A stretch of DNA of 64,000 nt from Paenibacillus massiliensis subsp. panacisoli DSM 21345. GTDB taxonomy: Bacteria; Bacillota; Bacilli; Paenibacillales; Paenibacillaceae. Where the stretch lies: NCBI RefSeq assembly GCF_000426545.1, contig NZ_AUFO01000001.1, positions 615,317-679,316 of the forward strand, given 5' to 3'. A model generated the notes under the pieces. It saw only the letters and a list, made by a program, of their open reading frames with translations, ran no database searches and was not told the DNA's origin. Position numbers and translations under genes: made by a program. Shown one piece after another: positions 1 to 8,094 of this stretch (positions are counted from its first letter, which is position 1; each line of letters opens with the position of its first letter).

Positions 1-30
1 ATTGCGCGTACGTGCTCACGTACGCGCAAT
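1..30. repeat. perfect inverted repeat upstream of hisC
   Basis: Bases 1-14 (ATTGCGCGTACGTG) and 17-30 (CACGTACGCGCAAT) are exact reverse complements separated by two bases, so an RNA copy folds into a 13-bp GC-rich hairpin with a GCTC loop. No T run follows, so it is not a standard intrinsic terminator. It lies 26 bases before the hisC start and the window edge hides what precedes it. It may be a leader hairpin between an upstream gene and hisC. Confidence 0.8.
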
Positions 31-56
31 GATGCATCTAGAAGGGGGAAACTGGC

Positions 57-1148
57 ATGCAGCCAAAACAGCGTATTGTCGGTCTTCCGGTCTATAAGCC
101 GGGCAAGCCGATTGAAGAAGTAAAGAAGGAGCTGGGTCTGAGCGAGGTCATCAAGCTGGCCTCCAATGAGAATCCATATGGAAGCTCCCCTCTAGTAGCC
201 CAAGCGATTCAAAATGAGCTATCACAGCTGTTCTTGTATCCGGACGGGAGTGCTGTTGAGCTGACAGCACAGCTGGCTCAGCATGTTGGTGTTCAGTCTG
301 ATCAGATTATCTTCGGGTGTGGCTCGGATGAAGTGATTGCTCTGATTGCGCGTGCTTTCTTGCAGCCAGGCGACGAGACGATCATGGCAGATTCGACATT
401 CTCCGTTTATAAGAGCAATGCTGATATCGAAGGAGCCACAACCATTGAGGTTCCATTGGAAAATGGGACTCATGATCTGAGTGCGATGCTGTCTCGTGTG
501 AACGAACGGACCAAAATCATTTGGGTGTGCAATCCGAATAATCCTACAGGAACTATTGTTACCGAGGATGAGCTCACTGCTTTCCTGGATCGTATTCCAC
601 AGCATGTAATGGTCGTACTGGACGAAGCCTACTTCGAGTATGTAACCGATGCTTCATATCCCAATAGCATTCAATTGCTATCCCGATACGATAATCTTGT
701 CATTCTTCGTACGTTCTCCAAGATCTATGGACTTGCTGCTCTGCGTGTAGGTTATGGAATTGGACGTGCAGCCGTGATCAAGCTGATCAATCAGGTGCGG
801 GAGCCGTTCAACACGTCTCGCCTGGGACAAGCTGCAGCACGAGCAGCGCTTCAGGATCAGGCCTTTGTTGATCACTGCCGTCAGAAGAATGCTGACGGAA
901 TTATTTATTTGCAGGAGCAATTCTCGCGTCTTGGGCTTGCGACCTTCCCCGCTAATGGGAACTTTGTCTTGGTGGATGTTGGACGTCCTTCATCCGAGGT
1001 CTTTGACGCTTTGCTGCGCAAAGGAATCATTATCCGTGCAGGCTTTAAGAAACATCCAACATTCATTCGCGTAACGGTAGGGACTCCAGAGCAGAACGCA
1101 GCCTTTATTCATGCGCTTGAAGAGGTACTGAGAGCAGTTAAAGCGTAA
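57..1148 (+). CDS. hisC: histidinol-phosphate aminotransferase
   Basis: PLP-dependent fold-type I aminotransferase that converts imidazole-acetol phosphate and glutamate to histidinol phosphate; in Bacillus the same enzyme also serves tyrosine/phenylalanine synthesis. The 363-residue length is normal. Visible signatures are the SNENPYG substrate motif near residue 37, the CNPNNPTG loop near 158, DEAYFEY near 189 and the PLP-lysine segment RTFSKIYGLAALR with Lys222. The start follows AGAAGGGGG. tyrA lies 22 bases downstream, the same pairing as in B. subtilis (hisC-tyrA after the trp genes). Confidence 0.95.
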   Translation: MQPKQRIVGLPVYKPGKPIEEVKKELGLSEVIKLASNENPYGSSPLVAQAIQNELSQLFLYPDGSAVELTAQLAQHVGVQSDQIIFGCGSDEVIALIARAFLQPGDETIMADSTFSVYKSNADIEGATTIEVPLENGTHDLSAMLSRVNERTKIIWVCNPNNPTGTIVTEDELTAFLDRIPQHVMVVLDEAYFEYVTDASYPNSIQLLSRYDNLVILRTFSKIYGLAALRVGYGIGRAAVIKLINQVREPFNTSRLGQAAARAALQDQAFVDHCRQKNADGIIYLQEQFSRLGLATFPANGNFVLVDVGRPSSEVFDALLRKGIIIRAGFKKHPTFIRVTVGTPEQNAAFIHALEEVLRAVKA

Positions 1149-1170
1149 ATAACTGATAGGACAGATTCTG

Positions 1171-2259
1171 ATGAAAATAGCTATAGTTGGAGTGGGGCTG
1201 ATTGGCGGTTCACTTGGTCTTTGCTTTAAGGGGAAACCGGGAATCACCGTCGTCGGCCACGCTCATATGCCAGAACTCATGGACCCCATGATTACACGAG
1301 GCGTCGTGGATACGGCTACTCTTTCGTTGGAGGAAGCAACCGAGGATGCCGATTTTATTTTTCTATGCGTGCCAGTAAGTCTGCTGGAGCATTATTTGCT
1401 CAAGCTGGCAGAGCTTCCTCTCAAGCAGGGCTGTATTATTACGGATGTCGGTAGTACTAAATCCTCGATTACCCGCCTGGCGTCTGAGACGAACCTTCAA
1501 GGAGCTTATTTTATCGGCGGGCATCCAATGGCAGGCTCGGAGCGTTCAGGGGTAACAGCAGCTTCTTCTGTGCTGTTCGAGAATGCTTATTATGTGCTGT
1601 GTCCTGACGCGAAGGTGCCTGAGCAAGCCGTGAACGCTTTGAAGGAGCTGCTGGGCCACACGAAAGCGCAGGTTGTGACAGTAGAGCCTATCATGCATGA
1701 TGATATTGTAGGTGCAATAAGTCATTTACCGCATATTATCGCAGCTTCACTCGTGAATCAGGTGCGGGCTTATGATGAGGAAAATCCACTCTACAGTACA
1801 CTGGCTGCTGGAGGCTTCAGGGATATTACGCGGATTGCCTCCAGTGATCCTATCGTCTGGCGGGACATCCTGCTTAGCAATAGGCAGGTACTACTGCGGT
1901 TACTGCGAGATTGGAATAGCCAGATCGAACGTTTTACCGAGCTGCTGGAATGCCAGGATGGTTCTGGGGTTGAGCAGGAGTTTGCGACAGCCGGAGCATT
2001 CCGTAGTGAATTGCCTGAGCGCCGTAAGGGAATGATCACGTCAACGTTCGATTTGTATATTGATGTACCGGATACACCTGGTATCATCGGTCAGATTGCG
2101 ACATTGCTGGGCGACCATCGTATCAATCTGAGCAACATGCAGATTATTGAGAGTAGGGAGGATGTGCCTGGCATCCTGCGTCTGTCCTTCCGACAGGAGG
2201 AAGCATGGAACCGGGCAAGGGAGCTCTTGCAGTCCCAAGGCCATCATGTTGTTATTTAG
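1171..2259 (+). CDS. tyrA: prephenate dehydrogenase
   Basis: Oxidizes prephenate to 4-hydroxyphenylpyruvate with NAD+ for tyrosine synthesis. The N-terminus carries the Rossmann motif VGVGLIGGSLG (about residues 6-16). The dehydrogenase core includes GGHPMAGSERSG, typical of this family. The last 70 or so residues (from TFDLYIDVPDTPGIIGQIA) form an ACT domain, the usual site for feedback binding of an amino acid. The length of 362 aa matches Bacillus TyrA. It sits directly after hisC and is probably cotranscribed. No terminator is evident immediately after the stop. Confidence 0.95.
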   Translation: MKIAIVGVGLIGGSLGLCFKGKPGITVVGHAHMPELMDPMITRGVVDTATLSLEEATEDADFIFLCVPVSLLEHYLLKLAELPLKQGCIITDVGSTKSSITRLASETNLQGAYFIGGHPMAGSERSGVTAASSVLFENAYYVLCPDAKVPEQAVNALKELLGHTKAQVVTVEPIMHDDIVGAISHLPHIIAASLVNQVRAYDEENPLYSTLAAGGFRDITRIASSDPIVWRDILLSNRQVLLRLLRDWNSQIERFTELLECQDGSGVEQEFATAGAFRSELPERRKGMITSTFDLYIDVPDTPGIIGQIATLLGDHRINLSNMQIIESREDVPGILRLSFRQEEAWNRARELLQSQGHHVVI

Positions 2260-2375
2260 CTAGACATCTCGGGTTCATGCGGGGGTGGATGGAGGGCAGG
2301 CGGCTCGTCCATTCATTGCCTATATGGGACCCGATTTTCAATATTAAGGAAAAAGAAAACGCTTAAAAAAGAGTG

Positions 2376-2404
2376 TTGACAAAATGAAAACGGATACATA
2401 TAAT
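2376..2404 (+). promoter_or_regulatory. consensus sigma-A promoter of candidate sRNA
   Basis: TTGACA at 2376-2381 and TATAAT at 2399-2404 are both exact consensus hexamers, with the ideal 17-bp spacer. Transcription should start near 2411. The nearest downstream plus-strand gene begins at 3043, beyond a strong terminator at 2469-2503, so the promoter appears to serve a short RNA. Confidence 0.85.
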
Positions 2405-2410
2405 AAAAGT

Positions 2411-2503
2411 ACAGTATGGTTTCTCTCCACTCCTATCCTTTAACTAAACTACTTGAGACATAGTAGTAACCACTTAGGCCTTGGCCTAGGTGGTCTTTTT
2501 TTT
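2411..2503 (+). ncRNA. candidate trans-acting small RNA, about 93 nt
   Basis: The interval lies between a consensus promoter and an intrinsic terminator and has no convincing ORF. The 5' part is pyrimidine-rich and holds three stretches complementary to Shine-Dalgarno sequences: CTCTCC (2423-2428), CTCCT (2430-2434) and TCCTTT (2436-2441). A 6-bp hairpin follows (ACTACT 2448-2453 with AGTAGT 2462-2467), then the 12-bp terminator stem. This architecture is typical of Firmicute sRNAs that block ribosome binding sites. No known family is recognised, and function and targets are inference. Confidence 0.55.
2469..2503 (+). terminator. intrinsic terminator of candidate sRNA
   Basis: ACCACTTAGGCC (2469-2480) pairs with GGCCTAGGTGGT (2483-2494), a 12-bp stem with one T-G pair, followed by C and eight T residues. 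Confidence 0.9.
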
Positions 2504-3042
2504 GTTCTAAGGAGTCTTAAAAAAGATTTATAAAAATCCGATATTCATACTAAGGAATTCACAGGCTTGAGAAAGCATATGGTATATTTCGAGGTAGAAT
2601 CTCGAAATATATTCTAGGCTGAAGATCTCTTCTAAGGCCACGCTTAGGTCATTCCCCAAATCTATACTAAAGGTCTGTGTTAAATTACATGATAAAAGTC
2701 TTGAGCAAAAGACCTTTGGGATGAGGCACAGTAAGGGTTTGGAAATGTTTCTGATTGTTCACATTATTTTTTCATGATTTTCGGGCTTGTTTGGAGCTTT
2801 TGACCACTGGTTTTTTGTGATACAATGAACTAGGCATTTTTGGAACCTGGTTGTTTTTTTTATTTTTATTTATATTTAGTGTGTTTCGACGGACGGATGC
2901 TCTTTTTTTGTTGATGATGTTGTTTTGTTTGTTTTCAGAAAAATATGCGGCTTGACCGCAACTTTTAATAACCTGTTCGGTAATACATATATAGAGTCGA
3001 ACGGGGAACAGGCATGTTAGGGGCGAGGAGGCTCTCACTCGG
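2504..3042. other. AT-rich gene-free stretch before sigma factor
   Basis: About 540 bases with no supported gene. It contains a perfect 11-bp inverted repeat (TATATTTCGAG 2583-2593 and CTCGAAATATA 2601-2611, 7-base loop) and a weaker inverted pair AAAGGTCT/AGACCTTT near 2670 and 2720. A possible extended -10 promoter (TGATACAAT near 2818-2826 with TTGACC upstream at about 15 bases) may drive the sigma factor. The rest is T-rich on the plus strand. Confidence 0.5.
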
Positions 3043-3639
3043 ATGATGACAGATTCCCAGTTGATTCAGGAAATTAAGCAAGGCAATGTGGAAATGTATT
3101 CAGAACTCATGCGCAGGTATCAGCGTAAAATTCTGGCTTTTGTATATCATATGTTAAAAAGCTCCAACCTGGAGATGATGGCAGAGGACTTGTGCTCAGA
3201 GACCTTTTACAAGGCTTATAAGAGCCTCGGGACCTTCCGTGAAGTGGATGCATCGTTCTCAACCTGGCTGTACACAATTGCACGGAATACGGTGCTCAGC
3301 GAACTGCGTAAGCAGCGGAGCGGAAGTGTACCGTTAGAGGAAAGTGGTTATGTGCCGGTTGCACCTACGGATCTGATACCAGAGCAGGCGATCTTGCGTA
3401 CAGAGCAGGTCGAGATGGTACGGGAAGCGATCAAGAATCTGCCTGAGAAGCAACGCTCCGCTTTGATTCTCAGAGAATATGATCAACTGGACTACCAGGA
3501 GATTGCAAAGATTCTCGGACAGACGGTAAGTGCTGTAAAATCTCTTTTATTCAGGGCGCGTTCAAGTGTTAAGAACCAATTGGAGCCTTATTTGTTTGAA
3601 CCCGTATTTGAGGAAAGGGAAGGACTGAAGAGCCGATGA
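3043..3639 (+). CDS. ECF-type RNA polymerase sigma factor
   Basis: Small sigma-70 family protein (198 aa). Region 2 covers roughly residues 10-95 (RYQRKILAFVYHML, then LCSETFYKAYKSLGTFREVDASFSTWLYTIARN) and region 4 roughly 125-185 (LPEKQRSALILREYDQLDYQEIAKILGQTVSAVKSLLFRARSS, split by its helix-turn-helix). The start ATG follows GAGGAGG with a 10-base gap; a second ATG is adjacent. The stop overlaps the start of the next gene by four bases, and that gene is a zinc-type anti-sigma factor, the usual arrangement for signal-responsive ECF factors. Which signal is sensed cannot be read. Confidence 0.9.
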   Translation: MMTDSQLIQEIKQGNVEMYSELMRRYQRKILAFVYHMLKSSNLEMMAEDLCSETFYKAYKSLGTFREVDASFSTWLYTIARNTVLSELRKQRSGSVPLEESGYVPVAPTDLIPEQAILRTEQVEMVREAIKNLPEKQRSALILREYDQLDYQEIAKILGQTVSAVKSLLFRARSSVKNQLEPYLFEPVFEEREGLKSR

Positions 3640-4238
3640 AATGCAGGGAGGCTAAGGAATTGTTCGGCAAGCTAGATCATTTGTCCGAGCAAGACCCGCG
3701 CCGCAAGATGGCTGAGGACCATCAGGCGGATTGTGAGCACTGTTCGGCAGATCAAGATTTGGGCCAAGTGAAAAGCTTGGCTGTTCAAGAGTTCGTAGAT
3801 GAAGTAACTGAAGAGCAAGCAGAGCAAGTAAATCGCAGAGTCATGGAGCGGATCTACGCAGAATCTCCATGGCTAGTTCCTGGCGAAAATCGGCGTTCCA
3901 GAATCAGTCCTGCACTTCGCAGGCATGTATCGCTCTGGATTGCAGGATTTCTCGCCCTATTTTTATGCAGTTTTTTGGTGCTGAACCTTAGCGGACGCAA
4001 CGTCCGACCGACAGAGACAACCCTGCAACCATCAGGCCTGATGCCTACCGGTGTGGCTGGATCAGATTCGGCTTCATCAAGCTTTATTGTGCATGTTCCC
4101 GAAGGCCATATTGGCATTATGGAACCGATTGTAGGGAATCTGATTCCTACGTATCCGCAGTATTGGATGGTGCTGTCTGTACTCGCGGTGGCTCTGGCTC
4201 TGGTGTCCATCAGTTGGGTGCACCGAGTGAGGCGCTAG
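3636..4238 (+). CDS. membrane anti-sigma factor (zf-HC2 type)
   Basis: The 200-aa product starts with a cytoplasmic zinc-finger region carrying HQADCEHC (H-x3-C-x2-C, about residues 29-36), the hallmark of ZAS-type anti-sigma factors that hold ECF sigma factors inactive. A membrane segment (SLWIAGFLALFLCSFLVLNL, about 109-128) follows, then an extracytoplasmic loop and a second hydrophobic segment near the C-terminus (YWMVLSVLAVALALVSISW). The ATGA overlap with the sigma gene implies translational coupling and a matched pair. Confidence 0.85.
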   Translation: MKCREAKELFGKLDHLSEQDPRRKMAEDHQADCEHCSADQDLGQVKSLAVQEFVDEVTEEQAEQVNRRVMERIYAESPWLVPGENRRSRISPALRRHVSLWIAGFLALFLCSFLVLNLSGRNVRPTETTLQPSGLMPTGVAGSDSASSSFIVHVPEGHIGIMEPIVGNLIPTYPQYWMVLSVLAVALALVSISWVHRVRR

Positions 4239-4325
4239 GTGAACAAAGAACAAGAGATCAAATGCCAAGTATGCAGTGAGCTCGCAATATAGAAGCTGGA
4301 CTAATCGAACTACGGAGGAACTACA

Positions 4326-4901
4326 ATGCTGCTAGGTTTGATCAGACACGGTCTTACAGACTGGAATGCAATGGGTAAGATTCAGGGGCAAAGTGACATT
4401 GCACTTAATGACGAGGGCAGAAGACAGGCCCGCTTGCTAGGAGAAAGGCTACTCCAGGAGCCTTTTGAATGGCACGCTATTGTTACAAGTCACTTGTCCA
4501 GAGCAAGAGAGACTGGAGAAATTTTGGGCGAAATACTGAAAATTCCGGTTCTGGAGCCGGACCAACGACTACAAGAGCGGGCTTATGGCGAGGTTGAGGG
4601 CTTGACTCAGGAGGAGCGGGAAGCTCGTTGGGGCAAGGAATGGCATTTGCTCAATCTTGGCCAGGAATCGGAGTCAGCTCTGATTGAGCGTGGAATGCAG
4701 TTTTTGCAGGATGTATGGGATAAACATCAGGACAAAAATTTGCTTATAGTATCGCATGGTGCTTTGCTTGCCCAGTTGTATTCCAGACTGTACCCCGAGC
4801 ATGTGAGCGAACGAATTGGGAATCTATCTCTTACGATTATCAAAAGAGAGGATCTGGAATGGGTGAAGGTGCTGTTCAACAGCACGGATCATTTGCTTTA
4901 G
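4326..4901 (+). CDS. histidine phosphatase family protein
   Basis: The 191-aa protein has the phosphoglycerate-mutase-like core: LIRHGLTDWNAMGKIQGQSDIALNDEGRRQA at the N-terminus with the catalytic RHG, the acid/base region around LQERAYGEVEGL, and the second catalytic histidine in VSHGALLAQ. It resembles CobC/PhoE-like phosphatases, whose substrates differ widely, so the substrate is unknown. The start follows ACGGAGGAAC. It lies 87 bases after the anti-sigma factor in the same direction and ends in a terminator. Confidence 0.85.
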   Translation: MLLGLIRHGLTDWNAMGKIQGQSDIALNDEGRRQARLLGERLLQEPFEWHAIVTSHLSRARETGEILGEILKIPVLEPDQRLQERAYGEVEGLTQEEREARWGKEWHLLNLGQESESALIERGMQFLQDVWDKHQDKNLLIVSHGALLAQLYSRLYPEHVSERIGNLSLTIIKREDLEWVKVLFNSTDHLL

Positions 4902-4931
4902 GCATAGCATCTGCTATAGGAAGAAATATTC

Positions 4932-4972
4932 AAAGGTTTTCTTACAGCCTCGGCTGAAGGAAGCCTTTTTTT
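4932..4972 (+). terminator. intrinsic terminator
   Basis: An imperfect hairpin built from AAAGG...TTTCTT...AGCC and GGCT...AAGGAA...CCTTT is followed by a run of seven T residues. It closes the sigma/anti-sigma/phosphatase group. Confidence 0.8.
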
Positions 4973-5033
4973 CTTTTTACTCTATTTTACGTTTAAGAGA
5001 GCATAAATTCGTCAAAGATGTGCATAGACAGCA

Positions 5034-6182
5034 TTGCTTCTAAGGCTAGAATCCATTCTCCAGCGACAGGACGAAGATAAGGCGGTGGAACCCTTGAACC
5101 TTGCAGATATGCTCACCTTTGCGGATATTGGACAACTGAACAGAATTGCCGATCATTATGCTTGTGAATGCAAGCCTAACTCCAAGCACGAATTGATTCA
5201 GGGAATTCTTAGCAAGCTGGGAGGAAGGGATTTCTTCGAGCAACAGGTGCAGGAACTGCATGTAGCAGACCGCAGATTTTTGAACAGTCTCCTTTTTGAC
5301 GAAAGACCCTACCTGAGCATGGAGGAGCTGCTGGCTACAGCCCGTCAAGCTATTGGAGACGCGGAAGAGAGCGCCGAGCAGACGCCCCGAACGGTCGTAT
5401 CCCGTTTGCGCAACTCGGGCTGGCTATTCAACGGTTCGACGCACAACACGCGTTACCTGTATCAGATGCCGGAGGATCTGAAGAAGCGACTTCGCCATAC
5501 GATCAGCAAAAGCATGCGAGCGGCAGTGACAAGCCTGCCCCCCCCACAGGCATATCGGGATGAAGGTCATCTGCTGGCTGAGGATCTGAGACTCATGCTG
5601 CAATTTGTAGCTGGTCATGAGATTACCTTGAATGCAGAAGGTGTCATGTACAGAAGAAGCCAACAGCAGCTCATAGAGCATATGCATATTGCGGAGCAGC
5701 TTACAGCCAAGGGAGGCTGGCGGTTTGGATACGGGAGGTCGTTCAGGCATTACCCTGATCGTCTGGCATTGCTACTGGATTATGCACTGCACCGCAGATT
5801 GATTCAGGAACGGAACGGACTGCTGATCCTGACAGATGCAGGACGAGAGGCGCTGGATATACCGCTTGAGGACAGTATGATACAGTTGTTCAGATTTTGG
5901 TTAAGATTGTATAAAGGCGCTATCCCGAATCTGTTCTCACTGGTCTACTGGATTTGTACATGCACGGAGCAGTGGATATCCAGTCAAGAGCTGTTCGAGC
6001 AGGTACAGGGATATATCAAGCCCTTCTACTATGATACAGCAGAGGATATATTCACTAGACGTCTTCTCCGGATGATGATGCATCTGGGAATGCTCAGGTC
6101 AACGGATCAGGAGCAAGGTGCGATCCAGATGACAGCATGGGGTAAGGAAGCCGTTCGAAGCTATGGCATCGAGCTGTGTTGA
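5034..6182 (+). CDS. uncharacterised protein, winged-helix-like character
   Basis: A 382-residue soluble protein I do not recognise with confidence. It is rich in helical, leucine-rich segments. Repeated patterns such as LADMLTFADIGQLNRIADHYACE, TVVSRLRNSGWLFNG and LLILTDAGREALDIP (each read in short pieces) resemble winged-helix modules seen in helicase-associated bacterial proteins. No membrane segment or signal peptide is seen. The proposed TTG start has no clear ribosome binding site; GTG at about 5082 or ATG at 5109 are alternatives. It sits between a terminator and a gamma-carbonic anhydrase gene. Function unknown. Confidence 0.75.
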   Translation: MLLRLESILQRQDEDKAVEPLNLADMLTFADIGQLNRIADHYACECKPNSKHELIQGILSKLGGRDFFEQQVQELHVADRRFLNSLLFDERPYLSMEELLATARQAIGDAEESAEQTPRTVVSRLRNSGWLFNGSTHNTRYLYQMPEDLKKRLRHTISKSMRAAVTSLPPPQAYRDEGHLLAEDLRLMLQFVAGHEITLNAEGVMYRRSQQQLIEHMHIAEQLTAKGGWRFGYGRSFRHYPDRLALLLDYALHRRLIQERNGLLILTDAGREALDIPLEDSMIQLFRFWLRLYKGAIPNLFSLVYWICTCTEQWISSQELFEQVQGYIKPFYYDTAEDIFTRRLLRMMMHLGMLRSTDQEQGAIQMTAWGKEAVRSYGIELC

Positions 6183-6236
6183 CATTCCTGACGGTGGTTG
6201 CTAGAATCTCATCCAAATGTAGAAAGGGTGAGTTCT

Positions 6237-6743
6237 ATGAAGATTGCTTACAAGGACTATCTGCCTTCTGTTCATCCTACCGTGTATGTAGCCGAAGGGG
6301 CCAAGCTGGTAGGGGATGTCACCATCGCTGCACAATCCTCAGTATGGTTCAATGCGGTGCTTCGAGGAGATATGGCGCCAGTAATCATTGGGGAGCGTTC
6401 CAATATTCAGGATAACGTCGTGGGTCATGTGAACACGAATCAGCCGCTGGTGCTGGCAGAGGATGTATCGGTAGGTCATTCTGCTATTATCCATGGCTGC
6501 ACGATCGGCAAAGGTACATTAATTGGCATGGGGGCTATCGTACTTAACGGCGCAGAGATTGGTGAATATGCTTTAGTAGGGGCAGGCTCCATCATAACGG
6601 AGCGTAGCAAGATTCCTCCCTATACGCTGGCACTAGGCTCCCCGGCACGAGTAGTGCGCGAGCTGACAGAGGCGGATCTGGAGCGAATGGCTCTTACGGC
6701 ACAGAATTATGTAGAGAAAGGCAAGCAATATCAAATTCCTTGA
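6237..6743 (+). CDS. gamma-carbonic anhydrase family protein
   Basis: A left-handed beta-helix protein of 168 aa made of hexapeptide repeats. Family motifs visible are RGDMAPVIIG, SNIQDNVVGHV, VGHSAIIHGC and GMGAIVLNGAEIG, with histidines in the positions that usually bind the metal in the trimeric gamma-carbonic anhydrases. The start at 6237 is chosen because GAAAGGGTG lies 7 bases upstream; an upstream in-frame start at 6198 lacks a site. Activity of bacterial members is variable, so carbonic anhydrase function is a family inference. Confidence 0.88.
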   Translation: MKIAYKDYLPSVHPTVYVAEGAKLVGDVTIAAQSSVWFNAVLRGDMAPVIIGERSNIQDNVVGHVNTNQPLVLAEDVSVGHSAIIHGCTIGKGTLIGMGAIVLNGAEIGEYALVGAGSIITERSKIPPYTLALGSPARVVRELTEADLERMALTAQNYVEKGKQYQIP

Positions 6744-6766
6744 ACCCTAGTTTGGAGGTGCATCCT

Positions 6767-6949
6767 ATGGATAAAATGAAAGTTACTTATGAAGTCATGC
6801 TGGGACTGTCAGCTGAAATGGTGCTTGATGATGCTTTGCAAAAGTATCGTAGTGAGAAGCTGTACCTAGCCATTGACGAGGCATTAGCTTCCAAAGACGA
6901 GGTAGCTTTTCGGAATCTTACGGATGAACTGAAAGCGATGATTCGATAA
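6767..6949 (+). CDS. IDEAL domain small protein
   Basis: A 61-aa protein dominated by an IDEAL domain (LYLAIDEALASKDEVAFRNLTDEL in short form), the module found at the C-terminus of B. subtilis YpiB and in small regulatory proteins. The ATG at 6767 is preceded by TTGGAGGTG, so an upstream in-frame start at 6740 is unlikely. Its position ahead of ypjA parallels ypiB, which precedes the qcr-ypjA region in B. subtilis, although here the UPF0302 half is absent. Role unknown. Confidence 0.8.
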   Translation: MDKMKVTYEVMLGLSAEMVLDDALQKYRSEKLYLAIDEALASKDEVAFRNLTDELKAMIR

Positions 6950-6998
6950 GCTGCAAGCTTGCTTAAATGCAGCAGCCACAGTAGAATAGAATACAGAG

Positions 6999-7027
6999 CC
7001 TGACCGTATATGCGGTCAGGTTTCTTC
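6999..7027 (+). terminator. intrinsic terminator
   Basis: CCTGACCG (6999-7006) pairs with CGGTCAGG (7013-7020), followed by TTTCTTC. It separates the IDEAL gene from ypjA. Confidence 0.75.
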
Positions 7028-7230
7028 AAGATGGTGGTACACTTTTAGATATTGTACATAAGCTTTGCGTGAGCCGAAGAGATCGGACCTTGCTTGCAAG
7101 AATCCTTCCGCCAAGTGCGGTCTGTTTTTTTGTGGAGGAGCGTCCAAGGACGATTTCTTGGCTTTTTAAAGTGTGTACATGGCTGGATCTGTTTATGAGG
7201 TCCACGTCCTTGCCGGAGGGGGAACATGGG

Positions 7231-7881
7231 TTGTCAATTTCGTTGTTATGGAGTCGGGCTTTTTTGACGAATCGGTATTTTTTGTGGCTACTGTTCATTT
7301 GTAATCTGGCAGGCACTGTGTATGGGTATGTATGGTACGGGGCGCAGCTTCGCTATACTTGGGAGGAATACCCAGGCTGGCTGTTAGTTTTTGTACCCGA
7401 TAGTCCGACAGCAAGTCTATTTTTTTGTGCAGCCTTGTTATTTTTACTGTATCCTCCCAAACGTTTGCTTGGCAGGGCGCTGCGTGCAGTACTGGAAGCT
7501 CTTGCGGTAGTGACCAGCGTGAAATACGGTGTATGGGCATCTGCAATTATCTTTGCTGGGGCAGCCCAGGGAGGAATGATTCAGCCTACCGACTGGATGC
7601 TCGTTGCCTCCCACACGATTATGGCGGTAGAGGTATTGCTGTATGTGCGTTTTTTTACCTTTGGAGCGGGGGCTTTGGCCTTGGCAGCAGGGTGGACCTT
7701 CCTGAATGATACGATGGATTATACATATGGGATTTTCCCTTGGCTACCTGCTACGCTGCATGATCATGTTCCGGCTGTACGCAATTTTACATTCCTGCTG
7801 ACGCTTGGTAGTGTCCTGCTCGGGGGCTTGTTCAGGTATCTGGGTGTGCGCGGCGTTCGGCAAGAGGAACAGCAGCGCTAA
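7231..7881 (+). CDS. ypjA: DUF1405 membrane protein, YpjA-like
   Basis: A multi-spanning membrane protein of about 216 aa. The signature NLAGTVYGYVWYGAQL and FVPDSPTASLFF identify the DUF1405/YpjA family. I place the start at TTG 7231 because GGAGGGGGA lies 8 bases upstream, which gives MSISLLWSRAF and a length near that of B. subtilis YpjA; the frame stays open upstream to 7069 without a comparable site. ypjB follows, as in B. subtilis. Function is unknown. The qcrABC genes that precede ypjA in B. subtilis are not present here. Confidence 0.85.
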   Translation: MSISLLWSRAFLTNRYFLWLLFICNLAGTVYGYVWYGAQLRYTWEEYPGWLLVFVPDSPTASLFFCAALLFLLYPPKRLLGRALRAVLEALAVVTSVKYGVWASAIIFAGAAQGGMIQPTDWMLVASHTIMAVEVLLYVRFFTFGAGALALAAGWTFLNDTMDYTYGIFPWLPATLHDHVPAVRNFTFLLTLGSVLLGGLFRYLGVRGVRQEEQQR

Positions 7882-8094
7882 TATCATTGATATTTGGAGT
7901 AGGTGCGACAGTCCAGCTCAGCTGAGCTCAAGCACAACAACACACTTCAAGCACAGCTCAACAGACTACATTACATTTTGGAAAAAGGTGATCACACACT
8001 CGCCTGTGCACTGGGGCATATTCTGATGGTCTCCCTTCACGGGAAGTTCTAGTCGCTTCCTCTTGTCCATAAGCTAAGGATAAGGGGGTGTCCG

